Below are positions 36,368 through 45,223 of a DNA stretch of 64,000 nt, piece by piece. The notes beneath the pieces were generated by a model, which saw nothing but the letters and a program-made list of their open reading frames with translations, was not told the DNA's origin and made no database searches. The stretch is from Devosia salina (GTDB lineage Bacteria > Pseudomonadota > Alphaproteobacteria > Rhizobiales > Devosiaceae): the NCBI RefSeq assembly GCF_019504385.1, contig NZ_CP080590.1, forward strand, positions 290,001-354,000. The letters run 5' to 3'. How positions within the stretch are numbered: position 1 is the stretch's first letter; every line of letters begins with the position of its first letter. Position numbers and translations under genes: made by a program.

Positions 36368-36641
36368 TGACGCAAAGCTTAGGCCCAACAATCCGCCGAC
36401 CAAAACCATCCCCCGTGATGTTGACCATTGCGAACGATATCTTGACCGCCTTGCACTGGTCGTGGAACGGGCCGGCAGAAATGCCGCAGCCTTTGTCCCC
36501 ATCGTGCGCCGGCTCGAAAGGGAGCTCGCCGAGGCCAAGGCGGATGAGGAAGTGCTCGCCAAACTTAGGGCAAGGTTGCGGGCCGGATCAGCAAACACAC
36601 GACAAACCAACCCACAAGACATAACCGGAGACAGCGAATGA
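36357..36641 (+). CDS. Small coiled-coil protein, unknown
   Basis: 94 residues, mostly helical and charged: CERYLDRLALVVERAGRNAAAFVPIVRRLERELAEAKADEEVLAKLRARL predicts a coiled coil. It overlaps the next gene by 4 bp (ATGA). This coupling and the shared strand suggest that both are made together. No family recognised. Confidence 0.6.
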   Translation: MSADDAKLRPNNPPTKTIPRDVDHCERYLDRLALVVERAGRNAAAFVPIVRRLERELAEAKADEEVLAKLRARLRAGSANTRQTNPQDITGDSE

Positions 36642-37375
36642 CCCTCACCTTTGCCCTGCCAAGATGTCCATTTCCGCTTGTAGACATGCCGCCGAAAGTT
36701 TCGCCCCTCGATTACGAACGGTTTCGCCCGAGAAGGTACTGTGCCGATGAGCGCTATGTTTATCGAGTCGACTACCTTCATAGCTTTGGAGACTGGCTTC
36801 CGGACCGCATTAAGGCTGACGGTCATGGATACAGAATCCCGCTGGACAATATTTTGCGTCACCGTGACGCCAACAAAGCGTATATCGATGCGATCATGGA
36901 AAAGCTCGATCGCATGACGCGCACCGGGTCGAGCCTTCGCGCCATCTATTTCTGGGACAATCACAATCTGGTGCGTGAATTCCAGCTCACCCATATCCGG
37001 GACTTTTCCTACATGGAAATGGATCATGCCCGAAATGTTACCGGTGAGCTAAAGTCGTACGAACTGAAACATATCCCGGTGATCTCACGCGTACACCGCT
37101 CGCACTTGCCCTTAGGCACTATAATTCCCGACCTCAATCCCCAGCTTACCCCTTTCGGACTGGCCCACGTTGTCGCGCTTGCCTCGGGAGAGCACGTCAG
37201 CATCCCTTCACAGCACATAGAGTTCTGGTATCGCAACCAATGGACCGATATTGCCAATATTGACCCCGACATGCTGCAAGCCCAATGCGCCCAGGGATCG
37301 CTGCGATCCGTCGTTCCAGCGATTCCGCAGTATCTCCTTGGCGGCGACCGGGGTCGTTCTCGTGTCGACCGATGA
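36638..37375 (+). CDS. Protein of unknown function at the backbone end
   Basis: 245 residues, no signal peptide or helices. Aromatic-rich (YCADERYVYRVDYLHSFGDWLPDRI, RAIYFWDNHNLVREFQLTHIRDFSYMEM). Translationally coupled to the coiled-coil gene. I recognise no domain. It is the last backbone gene before the interrupted ardC. Confidence 0.6.
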   Translation: MTLTFALPRCPFPLVDMPPKVSPLDYERFRPRRYCADERYVYRVDYLHSFGDWLPDRIKADGHGYRIPLDNILRHRDANKAYIDAIMEKLDRMTRTGSSLRAIYFWDNHNLVREFQLTHIRDFSYMEMDHARNVTGELKSYELKHIPVISRVHRSHLPLGTIIPDLNPQLTPFGLAHVVALASGEHVSIPSQHIEFWYRNQWTDIANIDPDMLQAQCAQGSLRSVVPAIPQYLLGGDRGRSRVDR

Positions 37376-37512
37376 GGGCAAAATGGAATACGGTGCAAGA
37401 TTGCATATGCAATGACCTTGGCAATGTTGTTGACTGTCCTGCAGCCTAACCATTCCAGAGGCAAGAGCCCGGGAATGGAATGGCGCAGGGTGCCCGACTG
37501 TGATGCAAGGGG

Positions 37513-37785
37513 TTATCCCGCCTGGCCATGCACCAAGAGCCAGTTTGCAGCCTGGGATGCCTTGGCGGCAGCCGAAAAGATCGCCTTCTTGTCGTTTTTG
37601 AGAATGGCCAGCCAGCATTTGATATAACTGGCATGATCGGCGCGGGGCGTGGGCGTCAGTCCCAGATCGGCACACAGAAATGCTGCACCAAGTTCGGCAA
37701 TCAGCTCTTCGGCAGCATAGGCTTCCTTGCCAAAGCGACCTGAAAGATCCCGATCGAGTCTGGATTTTGCGCCTGACCAGTGGAC
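37513..37785 (-). pseudogene. ardC: ardC 3' part (antirestriction), cut off by the RIT-like element
   Basis: Minus-strand frame VHWSGAKSRLDRDLSGRFGKEAYAAEELIAELGAAFLCADLGLTP to NWLLVHGQAG-stop. This is the C-terminal zincin-like part of ArdC-type antirestriction proteins, with the EELIAE glutamates. It joins perfectly to the 5' part at 43733-44361 once 37786-43732 is removed, restoring CHELVHWSGAK. Confidence 0.85.
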
Positions 37786-37837
37786 CTTATGCCGATATCG
37801 GCATAAGGCCCATTATGCCGGAAGTGGGATTATGCCG
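37786..37837. repeat. RIT-like element left end: 22-bp palindrome plus terminal inverted repeat
   Basis: 37786-37807 is a perfect 22-bp palindrome made of two opposed TTATGCCGAT units. 37811-37837 is the 27-bp terminal repeat, itself two ATTATGCCG units around GAAGTGGG. Only the 27-bp part recurs at the right end, so the extra palindrome makes the two ends asymmetric. Confidence 0.8.
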
Positions 37838-37895
37838 CATGGCCGAGTGCGGTGGCTGGTTTGCCGAGGTTCGGCCATGCAGCGGTTCGGCATAT

Positions 37896-38888
37896 TCAGA
37901 GCGATTCCAGGAAGGCGAGCAACTCGTCGTTAGGACGATACCGCCCCGGATGCGTTTCCGGGTTGGCGACCTGAGCGAGCGCTTTTTCCTTCAGCCGCAT
38001 GTCGGCGTGGATATAGATTTGAGTGGTCTCCACGGATTCATGCCCGAGCCAGAGGGCGATTACAGACTGGTCGACGCCATGGTGCAGCAGTTCCATCGCA
38101 GTGCTGTGGCGCAGCGTGTGTGGCGTGACTCGCTTGCCGGCGAGGCTCGGGCAAGCTCGTGATGCCGTCAGGCAATGCTTCCGCACCAGATGCTCCAAAG
38201 CATCCCGGCTGAGTTGCTCGCCTCGGATTGACGGGAACAATGGCCCGTCGCTGTCGCGGCGTTCGCCTACCCAGACCTGGATCAGTTTCGCCGTATCGCG
38301 ACGAAGGGGTGTGCTTCGTTCTTTTCGCCCCTTGCCGATGCAGCGGATGTGAGCGCCGGTGCCGAGAACCACGTCTTTGCAGCGCAGGTTGACCAGTTCG
38401 GACGCCCTTAGCCCGGTCTGGAGTGCAAGCACCAGCAGGACGTGATCTCGCCGCCCGACCCAGGTCGTTCGATCCGGCGCGGCCAGCAGCGCCGCTATCT
38501 CATCAGCGTCGAGGAATGTGACGCTGCGCTTCACATATCGCTTGTTCGGCATGGAGAGAATGCGCTGGCAATGAAGCAACCAACCCGGGTCGGTCAATGC
38601 GACGTATCGGAAGAATGACCGGATGGCTGCAAGACGCGTATTGCGGGTGCGGGCCGTGTTGCCGCGCGCCGTTTCCATATGGGTCAGGAAGTCGGCGACG
38701 AGATCGGCATCGAGATCTTCGATCGTGAGCTTTGTGGGCGGCTTTCCACATCGTGAACTTGCATATCGGACCAGCAGCCGGAATGTGTCCCGGTAGCCAG
38801 CGACGGTGTGGCGGCTCGCTTCCATTTGCGTGCAGAGCCGGTCAGTGAAGAAGCGCTGGATCAGCGTGGGGAAGTTGGTCGCCTTCAT
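37896..38888 (-). CDS. Tyrosine recombinase, third of the trio
   Basis: 330 residues from ATG 38888. An N-terminal SAM-like DNA-binding domain precedes a catalytic domain with Arg in LQTGLRASELVNL, His-x-x-Arg in TPHTLRHSTAME, His in LWLGHESVETTQIYIH and the nucleophile Tyr in IYIH. Its start overlaps the second recombinase by ATGA. Together the trio is thought to move the element, but the mechanism is not established. Confidence 0.9.
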   Translation of the reverse strand: MKATNFPTLIQRFFTDRLCTQMEASRHTVAGYRDTFRLLVRYASSRCGKPPTKLTIEDLDADLVADFLTHMETARGNTARTRNTRLAAIRSFFRYVALTDPGWLLHCQRILSMPNKRYVKRSVTFLDADEIAALLAAPDRTTWVGRRDHVLLVLALQTGLRASELVNLRCKDVVLGTGAHIRCIGKGRKERSTPLRRDTAKLIQVWVGERRDSDGPLFPSIRGEQLSRDALEHLVRKHCLTASRACPSLAGKRVTPHTLRHSTAMELLHHGVDQSVIALWLGHESVETTQIYIHADMRLKEKALAQVANPETHPGRYRPNDELLAFLESL

Positions 38889-39826
38889 CGACCTTCCTCC
38901 GCCGCCGCGCCTGTTATTCGAGCGGAGGCCAGTTCCAGCAGTTCCGGGACCGCTTCCAGATACCAGTATGTGTGGGCGGTGTTTGCATGACCGAGCCATG
39001 TCGTAAGCTTGATCATCTCGCGACCGACGTCTTTGCCCGACCGATACCAACTCAGCATGGTCTGCACCGCGAAGGTGTGACGAAGATCATGGATGCGCGG
39101 GCCACGGCCGTGCCGAAGATAAAGCTGCCGCTCTCGCAGCCCGATCTTCTGGCATACATGTGCGAAGTTGTAGCGCGCACCGCAGTCGCCAAGACGACGC
39201 CCCTCACAGGTCACGAAGAACGCTTCCGGCCTGCGCCCGAGCAGCCGGTCCCGCTCGCGACTATAGCTTTCCAGCCGTTCCACGACGCTCGGGTCCAGCG
39301 GCAGCAACCGCTCCTTGCCGAGCTTGCCCTGCCGGACATGAAGCACACCGGATTCGACATCGAGATCGGCAGGATCGAGACCGAGAGCTTCGCTGATGCG
39401 GAGCCCCGTCACGGCGATCAGACCGAACAGCGTCGAGCACGTCAGGCCGCGCATCCCGTAGGTCGATGGCAGCGATCGCGCATGCTCGATGATCGCAACG
39501 ATTTCGGCGTCACTATAAATATATGGATGCACACGTTGAACGCGACCGGGCACCAATCCCCGGGGCGGGGCCTCGTGCCTGGGATCCTGTCCATGCAGCC
39601 ACTCGGCGAACTGGCGGGCCACCCTGAAGCGTGTTGCCCGTGTTCCGGGACTTGCAGAGGGAAGGCTTTCGAGCCAGCGCATGATCAGGTTGGCGCTGAC
39701 GTGCAGCGCGCCGTCGCTGTCGGCGAAGGTGACGAAGCGGCGTAATATCCGTCCATCCGTGGTCATTGCAGTGCCGAGCTGTCGTCTGACGGTCAGATAG
39801 CAGTCCATTTCGGCAAGGAAGCTCAT
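38885..39826 (-). CDS. Tyrosine recombinase, second of the trio
   Basis: 313 residues from ATG 39826. Catalytic Arg in AVTGLRISEALGL, His-x-x-Arg in IHDLRHTFAVQTML, His in TWLGHANTAHTYWYLE with the presumed Tyr following. Overlaps both neighbours by 4 bp, so all three are translated from one mRNA. Confidence 0.9.
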   Translation of the reverse strand: MSFLAEMDCYLTVRRQLGTAMTTDGRILRRFVTFADSDGALHVSANLIMRWLESLPSASPGTRATRFRVARQFAEWLHGQDPRHEAPPRGLVPGRVQRVHPYIYSDAEIVAIIEHARSLPSTYGMRGLTCSTLFGLIAVTGLRISEALGLDPADLDVESGVLHVRQGKLGKERLLPLDPSVVERLESYSRERDRLLGRRPEAFFVTCEGRRLGDCGARYNFAHVCQKIGLRERQLYLRHGRGPRIHDLRHTFAVQTMLSWYRSGKDVGREMIKLTTWLGHANTAHTYWYLEAVPELLELASARITGAAAEEGR

Positions 39827-41040
39827 CGTGCCACCTCCGCAACAGGCCAAGGCTGGGCAATGGAGCGCAGCCCGTCCGTATCGAGCTTGGCGTAGATCAT
39901 CGTCGTCGCCCGCGATCGATGCCGCAGCAGATCGCCGATCTCTTCCAATGACGCACCGGCGCGAACCATGTTCGTCGCCAGGCTGTGGCGCAGAACATGC
40001 GATCCCACATAGGGTGTCGGGGGCTTCACGCCCGTCGCCGCGAACGCCTCCTTCAATATCGTGTTGATGACCTGGCTGTCCTTGAACGGACGGTTGGGCG
40101 CTCGATGCGTCACGAACAACATGCGCGTGGTCGCTGAAGTTCGCTCCTCCTGTAAATACCGAATGATGGCTTCGCCGACGTCCGGCGGGATTGGCAACCG
40201 GTCATGTTGCTGCCCTTTTCCACGAACCATCAGTTCGCCGGCGCGCCAGTCGATGTCATCCAACTGGATCGCGATAATCTCCGGCGCACGCAGGCCGAGA
40301 CGAGCCATCAGCAACAGCATGGCGTAGTCGCGGGCACCACGCCGCGGATTGGTGCGCACCGACGCGACGACGGCCTCCACCTCATCAGGCGACAGATAAC
40401 GAGGGAGCCTCGCGCCCCAAGGTTTGTGGACTCTGGGGACGCAGAGCGAGAGGTTGGTCGTCGTGAGGCCCTGGGCGAACAGATACTGGAAGAAGCTGCG
40501 CAGATGCGTGGCCGGCGTCTTGTCGCGGAACGGGCGCTTGCGTGAGAGAAGGTGCTCCATGAACGCCACGACATCCCGCACGTTCAGCGCCGGCAGGTCG
40601 AGCACATTGTCGCCGAAGCGATGGTCGAGAAAGCGATCCGCGAACCGGAGCACGTGATAGATCGTACGCGGGCTGAGACCGCGTTGCCGCAGAAGATAGG
40701 TTTCGAAGTTGCTCAGCAGCTCTGCGCGCTCGGCCTGCGCAGGTGTCAGCGGCGGTCGTGTCGCCACGCCGATTTCAATCAGATGCGCGACGAACAGCCT
40801 GGCAAGATTGGGAACCTTGATCTGGCTCTGCGGTGTCGCTGGCAATCGACATCCCAATTCAACAGCAAGATCTGGCGTCAACGCCGACGGTGCAATGGCC
40901 TCGTCATCGAGCAAGCGACCGAAGCGTCGAAGCAAATAACGATAATTTTTCAGCGTATCCGGTTTGTAGTTTCTGGACGCAAGGCTTTCTTCGAATGATG
41001 CGAGATACTGATCAAGGCATGTATGATCGGATTTTTCCAT
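39823..41040 (-). CDS. Tyrosine recombinase, first of the trio
   Basis: 405 residues from ATG 41040 (GGAG 10 nt upstream); an in-frame start at 41136 is possible but lacks a ribosome site. It has two stacked N-terminal core-binding segments, then Arg in ARLGLRAPEIIAI, His-x-x-Arg in GSHVLRHSLATN, HRSRATTMIYAKLD. Divergent from the chromate genes. Confidence 0.9.
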   Translation of the reverse strand: MEKSDHTCLDQYLASFEESLASRNYKPDTLKNYRYLLRRFGRLLDDEAIAPSALTPDLAVELGCRLPATPQSQIKVPNLARLFVAHLIEIGVATRPPLTPAQAERAELLSNFETYLLRQRGLSPRTIYHVLRFADRFLDHRFGDNVLDLPALNVRDVVAFMEHLLSRKRPFRDKTPATHLRSFFQYLFAQGLTTTNLSLCVPRVHKPWGARLPRYLSPDEVEAVVASVRTNPRRGARDYAMLLLMARLGLRAPEIIAIQLDDIDWRAGELMVRGKGQQHDRLPIPPDVGEAIIRYLQEERTSATTRMLFVTHRAPNRPFKDSQVINTILKEAFAATGVKPPTPYVGSHVLRHSLATNMVRAGASLEEIGDLLRHRSRATTMIYAKLDTDGLRSIAQPWPVAEVAR

Positions 41041-41180
41041 TTCTGTGCTCCATGTTGGTGGAGCAATGAACTTCGCGCCAAATCCCCGCTTTGTGACCAG
41101 TCGATCTTCATCTGAGGGCACGTGCGGCCAAGACAATATTTCGACGTCACCTCTTCAACGCTGACCCGCATATAGAGTTC

Positions 41181-41210
41181 TTGACGTGGCTGCCCGGACT
41201 TTCGTATCTA
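41181..41210 (+). promoter_or_regulatory. Probable promoter of the chromate genes
   Basis: TTGACG (41181-41186) and TATCTA (41205-41210) are separated by 18 bp and lie about 80 bp before the chrB-like start. AT-rich sequence follows the -10. The gap between the divergent recombinase and chromate genes otherwise holds no gene. Confidence 0.5.
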
Positions 41211-41292
41211 AAATTATGGGGATTGCGAGCTCCCCACGAGGCGCCAGCCGAAGATCGCGTTCCTGTTCAACCCCGGCCACGGAGGAACGCAC

Positions 41293-42114
41293 ATGCCTGC
41301 GCCCAATGCCATTTCGTTCGATAAACTCACCCGCATCATCGGAACCCCTCGAGCGCCGCTCTTGCTCGACGTGCGGTCCGAGGAGGATTTCGCGACCGAT
41401 CCACGGTTGCTCCCTGGCGCCGCCCGGATCGATGACCAGGCGCTCGCCGCGCTCGCGTCACAACTCGGTGGGCAGCCGTCCATTGCCGTCTGTCAGGCCG
41501 GCCACCGGCGCAGCCAGGGCACGGCTGCCTGGCTTCGCGCCGAAGGCTGCTCCTCGGAATATCTCGAGGGCGGGTTCGATGCTTGGCGAGCGGCCGGACT
41601 CCCGTTGATCGATCCAGGCAAGTTGCCGGCGCGCGATGCGCAGGGCCGTACCATTTGGGTCACCCGCTCCCGCCCCAAAATCGACCGCATCGCCTGTCCT
41701 TGGTTGATCCGGCGCTTTCTCGATCCCCGTGCGATCATCCTGTTCGTTGCCCCCGCCGAAGTGGTGGGCGTCGCCGAGCGCTACAATGCCGCGCCCTTCG
41801 ACATCGAGGGCGTGTTCTGGAGCCATCGGGGCGAGCTCTGCACCTTCGATGTGATGCTGGCCGAGTTCGGCCTAGGCATTCCCGCCCTCGACCGCCTGGC
41901 CGCCATCGTTCGCGGAGCCGATACCGCTCGGATGGACCTCGCACCCGAAGCCGCCGGTCTGCTTGCCGCTTCGCTCGGCCTGTCGCGGATGTATTCCGAC
42001 GATCTGGAACAACTAGAGGCCGGGATGCTCCTCTATGACGCCTTTTATCGATGGGCACGGGACGCGACCGACGAGACCCATAACTGGCCCACTAACAAGC
42101 CGAAGGCAGAATGA
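41293..42114 (+). CDS. chrB: Rhodanese-ChrB domain chromate resistance protein
   Basis: 273 residues. The N-terminal rhodanese domain (PLLLDVRSEEDF; active loop VCQAGHRRSQG) is fused to a C-terminal ChrB-type domain (WVTRSRPKIDRIACPWLIRRFLDPRAIILFV, DTARMDLAPEAAGL). It lacks the N-terminal part of classical ChrB regulators, so it may act on chromate or sulfur chemistry rather than DNA. GGAGGA precedes the ATG; it overlaps chrA by ATGA. Confidence 0.85.
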   Translation: MPAPNAISFDKLTRIIGTPRAPLLLDVRSEEDFATDPRLLPGAARIDDQALAALASQLGGQPSIAVCQAGHRRSQGTAAWLRAEGCSSEYLEGGFDAWRAAGLPLIDPGKLPARDAQGRTIWVTRSRPKIDRIACPWLIRRFLDPRAIILFVAPAEVVGVAERYNAAPFDIEGVFWSHRGELCTFDVMLAEFGLGIPALDRLAAIVRGADTARMDLAPEAAGLLAASLGLSRMYSDDLEQLEAGMLLYDAFYRWARDATDETHNWPTNKPKAE

Positions 42115-43481
42115 TGCAGGACCGCGCATATCCAACCCTTGGTGCGGCCACCCGCATCTGGGCCCGCATTGGCCTGCTGAGCTTTGGCGGCCCCGCAGGA
42201 CAGATCGCGCTCATGCATCGCATCCTCGTCGAAGAACAGCGCTGGCTGGGTGAGAAGCGGTTCCTTCATGCGCTCAACTACTGCATGCTGCTGCCGGGGC
42301 CGGAAGCCATGCAACTCGCCGTCTATATCGGCTGGCTGATGCATCGCACCCTCGGCGGCATCATCGCGGGCGTCCTCTTCGTGCTGCCGGGCGTCGTGGC
42401 GATCATGGCACTCAGCTGGGTCTATGCGCTTTACGGCAATGTCGGGCCAGTCGAAGCTTTGTTCTTCGGGCTCAAGGCCGCGGTGCTGGCCATCGTGGTG
42501 CAGGCGGTCATCCGGATCGGCTCGCGTGCACTGAAGAACGGGGCGATGGTCACCATCGCCGCCGCCGCCTTCGTAGCGATCTTTGGCTTCGCCATCCCTT
42601 TCCCGCTCATCATCCTGATTGCTGGCTTGATCGGGTTCTTCGGCGCCCGTGCGGGTCTGCCTGCATTTCATGGTGGCGGCGGACACGGCAAGGTGGGCAA
42701 GGTCCAGGTCGATGACGCCGACACCCTCCTCGGCGAAGAATCGCCGGCTCACACGCAGGTCAACCGAGGGTGGGCGTTTCGCGTCTCGGCAGCGTTCCTC
42801 GTGCTCTGGTTGGTCCCGGTCGCCCTGCTGTTCGCCGTCTTCGGTCCGGCCAACGTTTTTGCCCAGATCGCAGGCTTTTTCAGCGTCATGGCCGTGGTGA
42901 CCTTCGGTGGCGCTTATGCGGTCCTTGCCTATGTCGCGCAGGAGGCAGTTCAGAACTACGGCTGGCTCGCCCCCGGCGAGATGCTGGACGGGCTCGGCAT
43001 GGCCGAGACTACGCCCGGGCCCCTAATCATGGTGACGCAGTTCGTGGGCTTCATGGGAGCCTTCCGCGATGCGGGCGGACTGTCGCCGTTGATGGCGGGA
43101 ACGCTGGGCGGGCTGCTGACGACATGGGTTACGTTCACACCCTGCTTCCTCTGGATATTCCTAGGTGCCCCGTTCATCGAGCGCTTGCGCGACAACAAAG
43201 TGCTGACAGCAGCCCTGACGGCGATCACGGCCGCCGTCGTGGGGGTGATCATGAATCTTGCGGTCTGGTTCGGTCTGCATGTTGTTTTCGATGAGGTGCA
43301 GACGATCACGTCTTTCGGCCTCGATCTCGATGTGCCCGTCTGGTCCACAATGAACCTGTCTGCTGCGGCGTTGGTCCTTGCCGCGCTTGTCGCGGTTTTC
43401 CGCTTCAAGCTCGGCCCAGTGACGGTTCTCGCCGGGTGCGCAGCGGCTGGTCTGGTTCTTGGGGTGGCCAACATTGCATAA
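42111..43481 (+). CDS. chrA: Chromate transporter ChrA (two-domain)
   Basis: 456 residues with two CHR domains. The first has ARIGLLSFGGPAGQIALMHR and LPGPEAMQLAVYIGW; the second FGGAYAVLAYV and MAETTPGPLIMVTQFVGFMGA. Length and duplicated layout fit long-chain ChrA efflux pumps, which expel chromate by proton-motive force. The gene is coupled to chrB and is cargo of the RIT-like element. Confidence 0.93.
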   Translation: MMQDRAYPTLGAATRIWARIGLLSFGGPAGQIALMHRILVEEQRWLGEKRFLHALNYCMLLPGPEAMQLAVYIGWLMHRTLGGIIAGVLFVLPGVVAIMALSWVYALYGNVGPVEALFFGLKAAVLAIVVQAVIRIGSRALKNGAMVTIAAAAFVAIFGFAIPFPLIILIAGLIGFFGARAGLPAFHGGGGHGKVGKVQVDDADTLLGEESPAHTQVNRGWAFRVSAAFLVLWLVPVALLFAVFGPANVFAQIAGFFSVMAVVTFGGAYAVLAYVAQEAVQNYGWLAPGEMLDGLGMAETTPGPLIMVTQFVGFMGAFRDAGGLSPLMAGTLGGLLTTWVTFTPCFLWIFLGAPFIERLRDNKVLTAALTAITAAVVGVIMNLAVWFGLHVVFDEVQTITSFGLDLDVPVWSTMNLSAAALVLAALVAVFRFKLGPVTVLAGCAAAGLVLGVANIA

Positions 43482-43704
43482 CGGTGATCCGCTCTCGCGA
43501 TCCAAGTGAGAGCCAAAGGGCCCATGACGAGATTGATAAGGGGACAACGCCGCATTTCGTCAAAGCCCCACCCGGACAATCGGATCGTGGGCACGCTAAC
43601 CCCTAACCGAATTCCTCAGCTCCCTTGAGTTTCGTTTGGGCGTCGGTTTATGCCGAGCGCAAAGAGGACTATGGCCTGCAATTACAGCAGAGCGCTTGCG
43701 AAGT

Positions 43705-43731
43705 CGGCATAATCCCACTTCCGGCATAATG
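43705..43731. repeat. RIT-like element right terminal inverted repeat
   Basis: 27 bp that are the exact reverse complement of 37811-37837, with the doubled ATTATGCCG units. It lies directly against ardC coding sequence (CACGAGCTTGT on the minus strand). Confidence 0.85.
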
Positions 43732-43732
43732 T

Positions 43733-44361
43733 ACAAGCTCATGGCAAAGCGTCGCGTAAAAGGCCTCGCGTGCCCCACTTGTATTTGTGCCCACAAAGCG
43801 CTTGCGATCCGGCATTCGGATCAGGTCATAGCCGGGAATGTAGCATGCATGTTCGCCACCCTCGTCGATGACTGCACCGGTGGCGGCAACGAACTGCTCT
43901 GCCTTCTCGATCGGATCGAATAGCGGTCCGTCTGGAAGTGTCTCTGGCGCACATTCAAAGCCCTCAACCTGTGCTGCGTTGAACACGGAGCTGGCCCGGG
44001 CAATGAACCGCTCACCGACTTGGGTTTCGCCGGTCTCCTGGTTGGTCTCTTCAACCGACAGAGTCTTATGAAAGACCACGAGCGCGGATTTCTCGCCGCG
44101 GCGGACCTGGCAGCCCTTGTCCTGCCATTGCCGATACGTGCCCCAGATGTTGGACGGGTATTCAGCAACAAACGCTGCGACCCAGAGGCTGACGATGTTG
44201 ACGCCATTGTAGGGGTTCTTCGAAGCGATGTTGACGGGGCGGGCAAAGCTGCCGGCCGTGCTTTTGATCCATGGGAGCCGGAAGTCTTCGGCGGTCTCGA
44301 TCGCATCGACGATGCGGTTGGTGATCTCCTGATGGACATCGAATTTTTGGGTGCGTGGCAT
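43733..44361 (-). pseudogene. ardC: ardC 5' part (antirestriction)
   Basis: Begins at ATG 44361 with a GGAGAG site: MPRTQKFDVHQEITNRIVDAIE, NPYNGVNIVSLW, WQDKGCQVRRGEKSALVVF, and the metalloprotease motif FYATLCHELVHY, where the RIT-like element intrudes. Known ArdC proteins protect incoming single-stranded DNA from host restriction. Here the protein is truncated, then reads into element sequence to 43669. Confidence 0.88.
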
Positions 44362-44743
44362 GGGTCTCTCCTTTCGTTGCCTGGAGCCGCGATCGGCGCG
44401 GCCTGATGGCGACCGAAGAGGCTGAGCCAGACGGCCCTTGCACCCCGAAAGGGGCGGGCGAAGCGAAAAGACGGCGCATGCCGTTGCGAGGGCGGAGGGT
44501 TCGGCCAGGAAAGCCACGAAGGAAGGCCGCGACACACGCGGCGGTCAGACGGAAAGCTGGAGAGAGAAAGCGACGCCCATGAAGATGAATGCAGCGCAAT
44601 CGAGCACACCCAGCATGATCCGGCAAATGTTGAAGCGTCCGGATTCAGCGCGAGGACGGCGCCCCCTCCCAAACTATTGACTAGAACCTAGTTACAAGGT
44701 ACTACTAATCGCATCAGTGCAAAGAGGATGGTGTGCTACTGTG
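44362..44743. other. Intergenic region with a promoter candidate
   Basis: No gene is seen; the open frames have poor composition. TTGACT (44677-44682) and TACTAC (44700-44705) at 17-bp spacing could drive the winged-helix gene. CTAGAACCTAG nearby is a short palindrome overlapping the -35 and could be an operator. Confidence 0.35.
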
Positions 44744-45202
44744 ATGCCCGTTGTTCGAATTTCCGACGCCACCTGGGACCGGTTGAAGAGGTATGCGCGT
44801 CCCTTAGAAGATACGCCCGATGATGTGATCCGGACCGCCTTGGATGCATTGGACAAAACGCTGGGCAAAACGCCGCCTAAGCCAATCCGGGCAGCGCCCA
44901 AGCCCAGGGGCAAGAAGACGCCGCAACGCGAATTCCGCAATCCTCTGATGCGCGTTCTTCTTGATTTAGGAGGGGCCGCATTCAGCAAGGATATCCGCGA
45001 TCGGATGGAACCGGAGGTGCGCTCTATGCTTGGAGCGGCCGATCTCGCACCAGTCTCATCAGGCGATCCACGGTGGTGGAACGCTGTGTGCTGGGAAAGA
45101 AATGACCTAAAGAAAGAAGGGCTGATGCGCAGCGATTCCGATCGTGGAATCTGGGAGCTGAGCGAGGACGGCTTGCGGGAGGCGAGACGGCTATCAGAGT
45201 AG
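44744..45202 (+). CDS. Winged-helix protein, Mrr-N-like
   Basis: About 152 residues from ATG 44744 (a GTG at 44717 is also in frame). An N-terminal VVRISDATWDRLKRYARPLEDTPDDVIRTAL resembles a ribbon-helix-helix dimer. The C-terminal WWNAVCWERNDLKKEGLMRSDSDRGIWELSEDGL matches the Mrr N-terminal winged helix seen in restriction-linked regulators. It may control the defence cluster that follows on the other strand. Confidence 0.7.
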   Translation: MPVVRISDATWDRLKRYARPLEDTPDDVIRTALDALDKTLGKTPPKPIRAAPKPRGKKTPQREFRNPLMRVLLDLGGAAFSKDIRDRMEPEVRSMLGAADLAPVSSGDPRWWNAVCWERNDLKKEGLMRSDSDRGIWELSEDGLREARRLSE

Positions 45203-45223
45203 AGCTGAGCCTTTCAAGGAAGC

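Larger units (their letters stand above)
37786..43732. mobile_element. Recombinase-in-trio (RIT-like) element carrying chromate resistance
   Basis: 5.95 kb inserted into ardC between the Leu-Val and His-Trp codons of the metalloprotease motif. Its ends are 27-bp perfect inverted repeats (37811-37837 and 43705-43731). Three tyrosine recombinases overlap one another by ATGA, the hallmark of RIT elements. The remaining space holds a chrB-like and a chrA gene. A 2-bp AC at both junctions may be the target duplication. Confidence 0.82.
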
